Assembly: GCA_031550455.1 (NCBI GenBank)
Contig: JAVBOQ010000178.1
Location: 1-16,849, forward strand
From: Avichristensenella sp031550455
GTDB taxonomy: Bacteria; Bacillota; Clostridia; Christensenellales; Aristaeellaceae
Direction of reading: 5' to 3'
DNA: 16,849 bases
Numbering within the stretch: position 1 is the first letter of the stretch; each line of letters starts with the position of its first letter. Positions 7,214 through 14,123 of the stretch are shown in pieces. Position numbers and translations under genes: made by a program. A model generated the notes under the pieces. That model did not search any database and was not told the origin of the DNA. It saw nothing but the letters and a program-made list of their open reading frames with translations.

Positions 7214-8644
7214 ATGAAAATGATCATTGGAGGCGTGAAAACCGACGCTGCCGACGGCAGCGTGATTGACGCAATTTCCCCTGTCACCGGGGAAGTGCTC
7301 GATCAGTTTCCCGCCGCGACCAAAGAGGATGTCGAGCGTTGTCTGGTCATTGCGCGGCGCGGCTTTGGCCGGTGGAGAAACGTTCCGCTTGTCGCGCGCG
7401 CGGCCGTTCTTGAGACGGCGGTTGAGGCGATCGCCCGCAACAGCGAAGACCTGGCCAGGCTTATGTGCCTTGAGATGGGCAGGCCGATCATGGAAGCCCG
7501 TTATGAAATGACCTCCGTGGTGCGGCTGATGAAGGACTTTATCGAGTTCGGCAAGCACATGAGCGGCAAATCGTATCAGGATCCAAACGCGGCGGGACTT
7601 GCCGGAAGCCTCGCGTTTACGGTACGCGAGCCTTTGGGCGTGGTTGCCTGTATCGCGCCTTTCAACTATCCGGTCGAGACGCTGACCTTTAAGCTTGCGC
7701 CCGCGCTGTTAATGGGCAATGCGATCGTGGTCAAAGCACCGTCCGACGTGGCGCTCTCGGTCATCCGCTTCGTTGAAGTGCTGCTTGACGCGGGCGTCCC
7801 GGGCGATGTGCTGCAGGTGCTTACCGGCTCAGGCGCGAAAATCGGCGACATGCTGGTGGACACCCCGCTTGTCAATGCCGTCAGCTTTACAGGGAGCACC
7901 GAGGTAGGCCGCCATATCGCGGAAAAGTCGGCGAAGTATATGCACCGGCTTGTGCTTGAGCTTGGCGGCAACGACGCGGTGATCATTTTTGAAGACGCCG
8001 ATGTAGGCTATGCCGTCAACGAAAGCATGATACGGCTGTGGAACGCCGGGCAGACCTGCTGCGCCACAAAACGCTATCTGGTGCATAACAGCATCCGTGA
8101 GGCCTTTGTCCGGCAGCTCGCAGCCGCGCTGGCCGGCGTGAAAACCGGCGACCCGTTTGCGCCCGACACCCGCATGGGTTCGATGATCAGCGAACGCGCG
8201 GCCATTTGCGCCGAAAAGCAAATAGAGGCCGCGATCGCGCAGGGCGCGACGCTGGTCTGCGGCGGGACGCGGAACGGCGCTTTCCTGGCGCCCACGCTTT
8301 TGGACAGTGTTACCTCCGCCATGGATCTGGCCAAAGACGAGGAGTGCTTCGCCCCTGTTTTCACCGTCATAGGCTTTGATACCGAGGAAGAGGCAATCGC
8401 GATTGCCAACGGCTCGGTATACGGGCTGAACGCCGGCGTGATAAGCCGTGATATGAACCGCAGCATGCGGGTCGCGATGCGGCTTGAGGCCGGAACCGTT
8501 GTCGCCAACAGCGTCAGCCAGTGGCGCAGCAATTACGCGCCCTTTGGCGGTTACAAACTGAGCGGGGTGGGCAAGGAGTGCCTGGAAACCTCGCTTGACG
8601 AGATGAGCCAGTACAAAACCATCGTCATCAAGGGCATTCATTAA
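7214..8644 (+). CDS. NAD(P)-dependent aldehyde dehydrogenase
   Basis: Aldehyde dehydrogenase of 476 residues, the usual length for the non-acylating family that oxidises an aldehyde to its acid. The full active site is visible: N151 in PFNYP, K174 in VVKAPS, the cofactor-loop block SFTGSTEVG (224-232), general base E249 in LELGGN, nucleophile C282 in GQTC, and E377 in EECFAP. The resemblance is to succinate-semialdehyde, lactaldehyde and non-phosphorylating glyceraldehyde-3-phosphate dehydrogenases, but the substrate cannot be chosen. The start is ATG with AAGGAGG about 8 bases upstream. It is transcribed away from the transporter/SDR operon across a shared control region, so it may oxidise an aldehyde made by that pathway (inference). 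A nitroreductase gene follows after a 50-base gap. Confidence 0.95.
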   Translation: MKMIIGGVKTDAADGSVIDAISPVTGEVLDQFPAATKEDVERCLVIARRGFGRWRNVPLVARAAVLETAVEAIARNSEDLARLMCLEMGRPIMEARYEMTSVVRLMKDFIEFGKHMSGKSYQDPNAAGLAGSLAFTVREPLGVVACIAPFNYPVETLTFKLAPALLMGNAIVVKAPSDVALSVIRFVEVLLDAGVPGDVLQVLTGSGAKIGDMLVDTPLVNAVSFTGSTEVGRHIAEKSAKYMHRLVLELGGNDAVIIFEDADVGYAVNESMIRLWNAGQTCCATKRYLVHNSIREAFVRQLAAALAGVKTGDPFAPDTRMGSMISERAAICAEKQIEAAIAQGATLVCGGTRNGAFLAPTLLDSVTSAMDLAKDEECFAPVFTVIGFDTEEEAIAIANGSVYGLNAGVISRDMNRSMRVAMRLEAGTVVANSVSQWRSNYAPFGGYKLSGVGKECLETSLDEMSQYKTIVIKGIH

Positions 8645-8694
8645 CGCGGGATAAGCGTCGGATGGCAATCTTCAGAATGCAGAGGGATATATAC

Positions 8695-9249
8695 ATGGAT
8701 ATAATGGAAGCGATACGCGGCAGAAGGTCTATACGGAAATACGCCGCGAAACCACCGGAGCGGGAGAAGCTGGAGGCGCTTGTGGAGGCCGGTTTCCTTT
8801 CCCCAAGCGGCAGCAACGCGCAAAACTGGTTTTTTACGGTCATCACCAACGAGGCGCTCCTGGGCAGGTTGGAAAAAGAGGGAAAAGAGGCTGTGGTGCA
8901 GCGCGCTTCGCCTGTCTATCAGAGGCTGGCCGCCACGCCCGGATATAAACTGCTGCAAGGCGCGCCATGCTGCATTTTGGTTGGCTTTGCGCCGGAAATG
9001 GCCAACGGGCCTGTGGATGCCGCAATCGCGGTGCAGAATATCTGCCTCGCTGCATATGGCATGGGCCTGGGTACGTGTATCAACGGCCTGATCAATTGCC
9101 TGCTCAACCAAACGGATAGCGGCGACTTGCGGCATGCGTTTGGCATTCCCGATGGGATGCTGTGCGCAATGGGCATCAGCGTCGGGTACCCTGACGAAGC
9201 GCCGGCCGCCCGCCCAAGGGATCGCGCCAAAGTGAGGTTCTTGGCGTAA
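8695..9249 (+). CDS. Nitroreductase-family FMN oxidoreductase
   Basis: Small flavin enzyme of 184 residues in the nitroreductase superfamily, which uses FMN and NAD(P)H to reduce nitro groups, quinones or enones. The FMN-contacting N-terminal RRSIRKY (10-16) and SPSGSNAQNW (36-45) are visible, as is the central AAIAVQNICLAAYGMGLGTC helix with a C-terminal MGISVGYPDEAP segment. A CC pair (92-93) and C128 are present, but no ferredoxin domain. An upstream ATG at 8662 would add 11 residues; the ATG at 8695 follows AGAGGG with 8-base spacing and starts at the family's normal N-terminus. It probably shares a transcript with the aldehyde dehydrogenase 50 bases upstream. Physiological substrate unknown. 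Confidence 0.92.
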   Translation: MDIMEAIRGRRSIRKYAAKPPEREKLEALVEAGFLSPSGSNAQNWFFTVITNEALLGRLEKEGKEAVVQRASPVYQRLAATPGYKLLQGAPCCILVGFAPEMANGPVDAAIAVQNICLAAYGMGLGTCINGLINCLLNQTDSGDLRHAFGIPDGMLCAMGISVGYPDEAPAARPRDRAKVRFLA

Positions 9250-9255
9250 AGAAAA

Positions 9256-9289
9256 CAGGGGCATTTGCGCCACGGCGCAAATGCCCCTG
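9256..9289 (-). terminator. Hairpin terminator after fusA, in the convergent gap
   Basis: Perfect 15-bp stem (9256-9270 with 9275-9289) and CACG loop, between the convergent nitroreductase and fusA stops. On the minus strand the stem is followed by TTTTCTTT, a good intrinsic terminator for fusA. On the plus strand it is preceded by an A-run but lacks a downstream U-tract, so it would be a weaker stop for the nitroreductase transcript. Confidence 0.85.
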
Positions 9290-9310
9290 AAACCATCATA
9301 CGACCTTTGC

Positions 9311-11401
9311 TTATTTCGAACCCATGTCTCCTGTGCGAAAGCCGACGACCTTCTGCATGATGCTCTTGGGCACTTCTTCATAATGCGAGAACTGCATCGT
9401 GAACACACCGCGGCCCTGGGTGCGGCTGCGGAGGTCGGTCGCGTAGCCGAACATCTCGGACAAGGGGATGATCGCGTCGACGATCTGCGTCGCCGCACGC
9501 GTCTCCTGGTGCACGATGCGGCCGCGCTTGGACGCGACATTGCCCATCACATCGCCGAGGTAATCGTCCGGGACGACGATCTCGACCGACATCACGGGTT
9601 CCAGCAGCGTCGGCTCGGCCTTTTCGTTTGCGTCCTTGAACGCCATCGAACCGGCGATTTTGAACGCGATTTCGGAAGAGTCGACCTCGTGATACGATCC
9701 GTCGGTCAGCGTCGCGCGGAAGTCGACAACCTCGTAGCCGCCGAGCGCGCCGTTTTGGGCAGCGCCGCGGATGCCCGCGTCGATCGCCGGGATATACTCG
9801 CGCGGGATGATGCCGCCGACGGTCGCGTTGACAAACTCGTAACCTTCGCCCGGCTCGCGCGGTTCGATTTCGATGACGCAATGGCCGTACATGCCGTGTC
9901 CGCCGGTCTGGCGGATATAGCGGCCTTCCATTTTGACCTTTTTGCGGATCGTCTCTTTGTACGCGACCTGCGGCTTGCCGACCGTCGCCTCGACCTTGAA
10001 CTCGCGCAGCAGCCGGTCGACGATGATTTCCAGGTGCAGCTCGCCCATGCCGGCGATCAGCGTCTGGCCGGTCTGGTCATCGGTGTACGTCTTGAACGTC
10101 GGATCTTCTTCGGCCAGGCGCACCAGCGCCATCGTCATCTTGTCCTGCCCGGCTTTGGTTTTCGGCTCGATCGCGACGCGGATGACCGGCTCGGGGAACT
10201 CCATGCTCTCCAGCACGATCGGATTTTTCTCGTCGCAGAGCGTGTCGCCGGTCGTCGTCTCTTTGAGGCTGACGACCGCCGCGATGTCGCCGGCGTAGAC
10301 CTTTTCGAGCTCTTCGCGGTGGTTCGCGTGCATCAGCAGCATGCGGCCCATCCGCTCGCGCTTGCGCTTGGTGGAGTTGTACGTCACCGTGCCGCCTTCG
10401 AGCGTGCCGGAATAGACGCGGAAGAAACACAGCTTGCCGACAAACGCGTCGGACATGATTTTGAACGCGAGCGCGGAAAACGGCTCGTCGTCGCTCGCCT
10501 TGCGGTAGATCTCTTTTTCGCCGTCCAGTTCCATGCCGTTGACCGGCGGAATGTCCAGCGGGGACGGCAGGTACGCGCAGACCGCGTCCAGCAGCGGCTG
10601 CACGCCCTTGTTGCGGTAGGACGTGCCGCACAGCACCGGCGTCATTTTGACGGCGATCGTCGCGCGGCGGATGGCCGCCCGAAGCGTATCCTCGTCCGGT
10701 TCGTCTCCGGCGAGGTAGATCTCCATCATTTCGTCGTCGACTTCTGCGACCCTTTCGAGCATCAGCGCGCGCGCCAGTTTGGCCGCCTCGACCATGTTCG
10801 CGGGGATCGCCTCCTCGCGCACGTCGCTGCCGTCGTCGCTGTAATAGATCTGCGCGTCCATTTTGATCAGGTCGATGATGCCGCGGAAATCACCCTCCGC
10901 GCCGATCGGCAGTTGAATCGGCACCGCGTGCGCCGAAAGGCGCGTTTCCAGCATGCCGACGACGCGCTGAAAGTCCGCGCCGGTGATGTCCATCGTGTTG
11001 ACGTACGCGAGGCGCGGAACGCCGTACTTGTTCGCCTGCCGCCAAACGGTTTCGCTCTGCGGCTCGACGCCGCCCTTCGCGCAGAACACCGCGACCGCGC
11101 CGTCCAGCACGCGGAGCGAGCGCTCCACTTCGACCGTGAAGTCGACGTGGCCGGGCGTGTCGATGACGTTGATGCGGAAGTCGTTCCAATGGCAGGTCGT
11201 CGCGGCCGACGTGATCGTGATGCCGCGCTCTTGCTCCTGCGGCATCCAGTCCATCGTCGCGTTTCCTTCGTGTACCTCGCCAACACGATGCACGCGGCCC
11301 GTATAGAACAGGATGCGCTCGGTGGTCGTCGTTTTTCCTGCGTCTATGTGGGCCATGATGCCGATGTTGCGAATCATTTCAAGCGGATGACTCCGGGACA
11401 T
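9311..11401 (-). CDS. fusA: Elongation factor G
   Basis: Translational GTPase that moves tRNAs and mRNA through the ribosome, and with RRF recycles ribosomes; 696 residues, full length. G1 AHIDAGKT (17-24), G2 RGITIT (59-64) and G3 DTPGH (81-85) are canonical. G4, normally NKMD, reads NTMD at 135-138 (codon ACG at 10994-10996), and the G5 region reads CGTSYRNKG (258-266). The domain IV loop, normally GGRGQYG, reads GGHGMYG. Domain V is intact to the C-terminus. The start is ATG with AGGAGGT 4 bases upstream. It is the last gene of the str-type cluster; tuf, often next, is absent and a terminator follows. The divergent loops are real in this sequence, but whether they are lineage-typical needs a homologue alignment. 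Confidence 0.97.
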   Translation of the reverse strand: MSRSHPLEMIRNIGIMAHIDAGKTTTTERILFYTGRVHRVGEVHEGNATMDWMPQEQERGITITSAATTCHWNDFRINVIDTPGHVDFTVEVERSLRVLDGAVAVFCAKGGVEPQSETVWRQANKYGVPRLAYVNTMDITGADFQRVVGMLETRLSAHAVPIQLPIGAEGDFRGIIDLIKMDAQIYYSDDGSDVREEAIPANMVEAAKLARALMLERVAEVDDEMMEIYLAGDEPDEDTLRAAIRRATIAVKMTPVLCGTSYRNKGVQPLLDAVCAYLPSPLDIPPVNGMELDGEKEIYRKASDDEPFSALAFKIMSDAFVGKLCFFRVYSGTLEGGTVTYNSTKRKRERMGRMLLMHANHREELEKVYAGDIAAVVSLKETTTGDTLCDEKNPIVLESMEFPEPVIRVAIEPKTKAGQDKMTMALVRLAEEDPTFKTYTDDQTGQTLIAGMGELHLEIIVDRLLREFKVEATVGKPQVAYKETIRKKVKMEGRYIRQTGGHGMYGHCVIEIEPREPGEGYEFVNATVGGIIPREYIPAIDAGIRGAAQNGALGGYEVVDFRATLTDGSYHEVDSSEIAFKIAGSMAFKDANEKAEPTLLEPVMSVEIVVPDDYLGDVMGNVASKRGRIVHQETRAATQIVDAIIPLSEMFGYATDLRSRTQGRGVFTMQFSHYEEVPKSIMQKVVGFRTGDMGSK

Positions 11402-11558
11402 AGGTACCTCCTATTCTCGCGGCGGGGCGGGCAAAGTACTTCGAACCCTGCGCTCACAAAAGAGGCCGCCGCGGCCGCCATGCGCAAACTTTGCCCGATG
11501 TCTGCCGGGCGCAATTGTGCGCGCGAACCTGCAACAGCCCCTTGCGCTGACCCCGCGA
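11402..11558 (-). other. Structured rpsG-fusA spacer
   Basis: This 157-base spacer can fold into a nested structure on the fusA leader: GGGCAAAGT/ACTTTGCCC (11429-11437 and 11488-11496) encloses TGCGC/GCGCA (11449-11453 and 11482-11486) and a GGCCG/CGGCC hairpin (11464-11468 and 11472-11476). Nearby is the palindrome GCGCA-ATTG-TGCGC (11509-11522). No promoter or gene was recognised. A role in fusA expression is inference. Confidence 0.5.
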
Positions 11559-12029
11559 TTACCAGCGATAGTGCGCGAACGCCTTGTTCGCTTCGGCCAT
11601 ACGGTGCATTTCTTCCTTGCGGCGCACCGCGTTGCCCGCGTTGTTCGAGGCGTCCAGAATTTCGCCCGCAAGACGATCGCTCATCGTGCGTTCGCCGCGC
11701 TTTCTGGCAAATTCAACAAGCCAGCGGAGCGCCAGCGTCTGACGGCGCTCGGGGCGGATTTCCATCGGGACCTGATAGGTCGCGCCGCCAACACGGCGGG
11801 CTTTGACTTCCAGCGTCGGCAGTATGTTGTTCAGCGCGGTCTGGAAAGCGTCGATCGCTTCCTTGCCGCTCTTTTCTTTCACACTCTCAAAAGCCTGGTA
11901 GCACACGCTCTGCGCCACACCGCGCTTGCCGTCGAGCATGATCTGGTTGATCAGCTTCGTGACGACCGTGGTGCCGTATACGGGATCCGGCAACACTTCG
12001 CGCTTGGGGATAAATCCACGTCTGGGCAT
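11559..12029 (-). CDS. rpsG: 30S ribosomal protein S7
   Basis: Primary 16S rRNA-binding protein that nucleates assembly of the 30S head and lines the E-site/mRNA exit region; 156 residues, the normal length. The N-terminal MPRRGFIPKREVLPDP, the central VGGATYQVPMEIRPERR and the C-terminal NKAFAHYRW are all typical of bacterial S7. The start is ATG with AGGAGGG 6 bases upstream. It lies 234 bases after rpsL and 157 bases before fusA, both longer than is usual within this operon. Confidence 0.98.
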   Translation of the reverse strand: MPRRGFIPKREVLPDPVYGTTVVTKLINQIMLDGKRGVAQSVCYQAFESVKEKSGKEAIDAFQTALNNILPTLEVKARRVGGATYQVPMEIRPERRQTLALRWLVEFARKRGERTMSDRLAGEILDASNNAGNAVRRKEEMHRMAEANKAFAHYRW

Positions 12030-12263
12030 TTTGCACCCTCCTTGAATTTGCAGTCGGCCACTTTTCCGTTTCCTGTCGGGGGTCGCCCGGGGAAGGGAAC
12101 CGTGGAACAGAGGATCAATGCGACTGTCTGCGGCCGGCCCGCGTTCCCGGTCAGCATTGCCGGGACGTCGGGCGAGGCGGGGCGCTGTTCACGCAGCCGT
12201 TCCAAACGGCGTGAAAGCGTTCCCGGCCCGCGCGGCGCAAACCGCTTGCGAAGCTGCTTACGC
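12030..12263 (-). other. rpsL-rpsG spacer, structured, no gene
   Basis: A 234-base GC-rich spacer. It contains a bulged hairpin with GCCGTT/AACGGC and TTCAC/GTGAA arms (12188-12215) and a CCCGG/CCGGG dyad near 12150. In E. coli, S7 represses translation by binding the rpsL-rpsG spacer, so an analogous site here is possible, but no matching S7-binding structure was identified. Confidence 0.4.
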
Positions 12264-12638
12264 TTACTTCTTGGGCTTTTTGGCGCCGTACAGCGAACGG
12301 CTCTGGTTCCGCTTGGCAACGCCCGCAGCGTCCAACGCGCCGCGGATGATGTGGTAGCGAACGCCCGGCAGGTCGCGAACGCGTCCGCCGCGGATCAGCA
12401 CGACGCTGTGCTCCTGCAGGTTGTGGCCGATGCCCGGGATATAGCATGTGCCTTCGATCAGGTTCGTCAGGCGAACCCTGGCGATCTTGCGCAGCGCGGA
12501 GTTGGGCTTCTTGGGCGTCGTCGTCTTGACGCTCAGGCAGACGCCCCGCTTCTGCGGGCACTTTTGCAGTATCGGCGCAGTCGACTTGGTTTCGACTCTC
12601 TCCCTTCCCTTGCGGATCAACTGGTTGATCGTGGGCAT
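12264..12638 (-). CDS. rpsL: 30S ribosomal protein S12
   Basis: Decoding-centre ribosomal protein of 124 residues. The diagnostic TTTPKKPNSALRK block (39-51) carries the Lys43/Lys44 pair in the region where streptomycin-resistance changes occur; it is wild-type here. The DLPGVRYH block has the Asp (89) that is methylthiolated in some bacteria. A longer reading frame opens at 12752, but the ATG at 12638 has AAGGAGGTG five bases upstream and gives the universal MPTINQL start, so the extension is rejected. A GGCCCG/CGGGCC hairpin (12662-12677) sits just above the ribosome binding site. Confidence 0.98.
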   Translation of the reverse strand: MPTINQLIRKGRERVETKSTAPILQKCPQKRGVCLSVKTTTPKKPNSALRKIARVRLTNLIEGTCYIPGIGHNLQEHSVVLIRGGRVRDLPGVRYHIIRGALDAAGVAKRNQSRSLYGAKKPKK

Positions 12639-12661
12639 GGAAGCACCTCCTTGGATACTAT

Positions 12662-12677
12662 GGCCCGACGCCGGGCC
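12662..12677 (-). other. Small hairpin upstream of the rpsL ribosome binding site
   Basis: Six-base GGCCCG/CGGGCC stem with an ACGC loop, ending 13 bases before the AAGGAGG of rpsL. It is stable for its size; a regulatory function is not shown. Confidence 0.35.
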
Positions 12678-12808
12678 GGGTGAATGTATGCCGCCCCGCA
12701 ACCCACGGGGGAGATACCTGTGAAAGAGCGACCGCCAGGGCATTCGCCCCACTGGCCAGCCTTCTCCGCCTCACAGCAAGGAAGGCCTATCAAAACCGAC
12801 CCAAACAT

Positions 12809-12865
12809 GGGGTTTCCAAAGGGACACTGTCCCGTTGGCGGGGTGCAGGGGCGGAGCCCCTGCCG
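12809..12865. repeat. Double-hairpin intergenic repeat, copy A
   Basis: Two hairpins in tandem between the L7Ae-like gene and rpsL: an imperfect CCAA-GGGAC / GTCCC-TTGG stem (12816-12838) and a perfect GCAGGGGC/GCCCCTGC stem with GGA loop (12845-12863). The segment aligns in the same orientation with 14046-14104 (shared GGTTTCCAAAGGG, then TTGGCGGG, then a second hairpin), so it is a repeat present twice in this window. Confidence 0.65.
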
Positions 12866-12879
12866 TTCCCGCGTCCCCG

Positions 12880-13125
12880 TTACTTCCGCACCGCCGCGAC
12901 GCTTGCCTTCACGTCAATGCCGCACGCGGCGCCGAGCCGGGTCATCGTATCGATCTCTTCAAACCGTACGTTTGCCTTTTCGCAGGCGTCCTGTACGGGC
13001 CTTGTGACGAAAGGATCCGCGTCGCGCGCGATGAACGCCTGCGCGACCTCGCCGGCCGCGATCGCCCGAAGCACCTGGCGCGCGCCGACCACGCGGCGAT
13101 GCGCGTCCTTCAACGCTTCCAGCAC
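12880..13125 (-). CDS. L7Ae/L30e-family ribosomal protein (YbxF-like)
   Basis: Small RNA-binding protein of 81 residues in the L7Ae/L30e family, known to recognise kink-turn RNA. The VVGARQVLRAI segment (12-22), the ARDADP block (33-38) and the C-terminal TRLGAACGIDV (62-72) match the Bacillus YbxF protein recalled from memory, which also sits immediately before rpsL. The start is GTG with AGGAGGG 7 bases upstream. It is the first gene after the promoter at 13156-13185 and lies 241 bases before rpsL. Its role on the ribosome is not settled; the family and context calls are firm. Confidence 0.92.
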   Translation of the reverse strand: MLEALKDAHRRVVGARQVLRAIAAGEVAQAFIARDADPFVTRPVQDACEKANVRFEEIDTMTRLGAACGIDVKASVAAVRK

Positions 13126-13155
13126 GGCGACTCCCTCCTTTTCGGCAACTTAACA

Positions 13156-13185
13156 AATATAACACGAACGCGATGATTTTGTCAA
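13156..13185 (-). promoter_or_regulatory. Strong promoter for the L7Ae-rpsL-rpsG-fusA unit
   Basis: On the minus strand a consensus TTGACA -35 (13180-13185) and TATATT -10 (13156-13161) lie 18 bases apart. The -35 overlaps the stop codon of the methyltransferase gene. Transcription would start near 13149, about 24 bases before the L7Ae-like GTG start, so this unit need not depend on rpoC read-through. Confidence 0.75.
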
Positions 13186-13946
13186 GATTTCGGTTTGACC
13201 GCGCGTGTCGCCAGAAACAGCGGACAGTACGCGCCGATGCACGCCGGATCGCTGTCGTCCCAGTCTTCGTAAAGGTCGGTCAGCACCAGGCCCGCCTTGA
13301 GCTGTCCGCCGACCTGCTCCTCGAACGTGTGGCTGAACTGGACGCTGCCGTCCTGCGCAAAGCATTTGCGATACGCCGCCTCATCCCGCATCGGGTTGTA
13401 CGGCAGCCGGTTGACGATCCGCAGCGGGTCGTCCTCGTCGACGAGGTAGGCAAGCCCGTTGTCCATCCCGGCCAGCAGCACGCCGCCCGGCTTTAACACC
13501 CGAAAGCACTCGCGCCAGACATGGTACACGTCCTCGACGTAACAGTTCGACACCGGATGAAAGATCATGTCGAACGCGTTGTCGCCAAACGGCAATCGTT
13601 TCGTCATATCGGCGCGAACGATTTCAATCGCGTAGCCTTCGCGTTCCGCGACCATCCGCTCGCTCTCGAGCTGTTTTTCCGAATAGTCCAGCACCGTGCA
13701 GACCGCTCCCTGCGCCGCGAACACCGGCATCTGCTGCCCGCCGCCGGACGCCAACCCGAGCAGCTTCGCGCCTTTCAATTCCGGATACCACGCCCGTGGC
13801 ACAAACTTCAGCGGCGTCAGCAGCAGATCCAGTTCGCCCTGCAGCGCGCACAGATACGCCTCATGGGAAATCGGGCGTCCCCAAACCCAGCCCTCTTCCG
13901 CCCACTTGTCGATTGCCCGGGCGTTCGTCTCGGGATAGTGTTCCAT
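13182..13946 (-). CDS. Class I SAM-dependent methyltransferase
   Basis: Protein of 254 residues with a Rossmann methyltransferase domain. Motif I is LLGLASGGGQ (62-71), which has LASGGG in place of the usual acidic-GxGxG form; D87 in VLDYS can bind the SAM ribose, followed by RADMTKRLPF (111-120), FDMIFH (125-130) and LKPGG (151-155). The N-terminal segment with EEGWVWGRPISHEAY and the C-terminal EEQ-GGQLKAG stretch belong to a family of clostridial methyltransferases with no function I can name. Substrate unknown (small molecule, protein or RNA). The start is ATG with CGAGGA just upstream. It is inserted between rpoC and the L7Ae-like gene, positions normally adjacent, and its stop overlaps the next promoter. 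Confidence 0.9.
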   Translation of the reverse strand: MEHYPETNARAIDKWAEEGWVWGRPISHEAYLCALQGELDLLLTPLKFVPRAWYPELKGAKLLGLASGGGQQMPVFAAQGAVCTVLDYSEKQLESERMVAEREGYAIEIVRADMTKRLPFGDNAFDMIFHPVSNCYVEDVYHVWRECFRVLKPGGVLLAGMDNGLAYLVDEDDPLRIVNRLPYNPMRDEAAYRKCFAQDGSVQFSHTFEEQVGGQLKAGLVLTDLYEDWDDSDPACIGAYCPLFLATRAVKPKS

Positions 13947-14045
13947 GTGTCCTCGATTCGGCTAGTCACGCCTCATGCGTTTGTCCTGGGCAAGCCCCCT
14001 TGGGATCCCTGCCTTTTGCCTGCCGGATAGCGCAAAACCCCAAAG

Positions 14046-14104
14046 AGGGTTTCCAAAGGGCCAATGGCCCTTTGGCGGGTGGTCTGGCGGGCAGCGCCCT
14101 CCAG
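14046..14104. repeat. Double-hairpin intergenic repeat, copy B
   Basis: Located 20 bases after the rpoC stop. The first hairpin is a perfect 10-bp CCAAAGGGCC/GGCCCTTTGG stem with AAT loop (14053-14075). The second is CTGG-GGGC / GCCC-CCAG with one mismatch (14084-14104). A further AAACCC/GGGTTT stem (14035-14052) abuts it. It aligns with copy A at 12809-12865. Its place just past rpoC suggests a role in transcript ending or processing, but no U-tract follows. Confidence 0.65.
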
Positions 14105-14123
14105 CGTCCTCCCCATCCCGCAC

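Noticed and set aside
9281..11806. An 841-codon plus-strand open frame opposite fusA and part of rpsG
   Set aside because: It is the antisense shadow of GC-rich coding sequence: low-complexity, rich in Arg, Asp, His and Ala, no domain, and no ribosome binding site.
12639..12752. N-terminal extension of S12 to a start at 12752
   Set aside because: The ATG at 12638 has an ideal ribosome binding site and gives the universal S12 N-terminus; the extension would cover a hairpin spacer.
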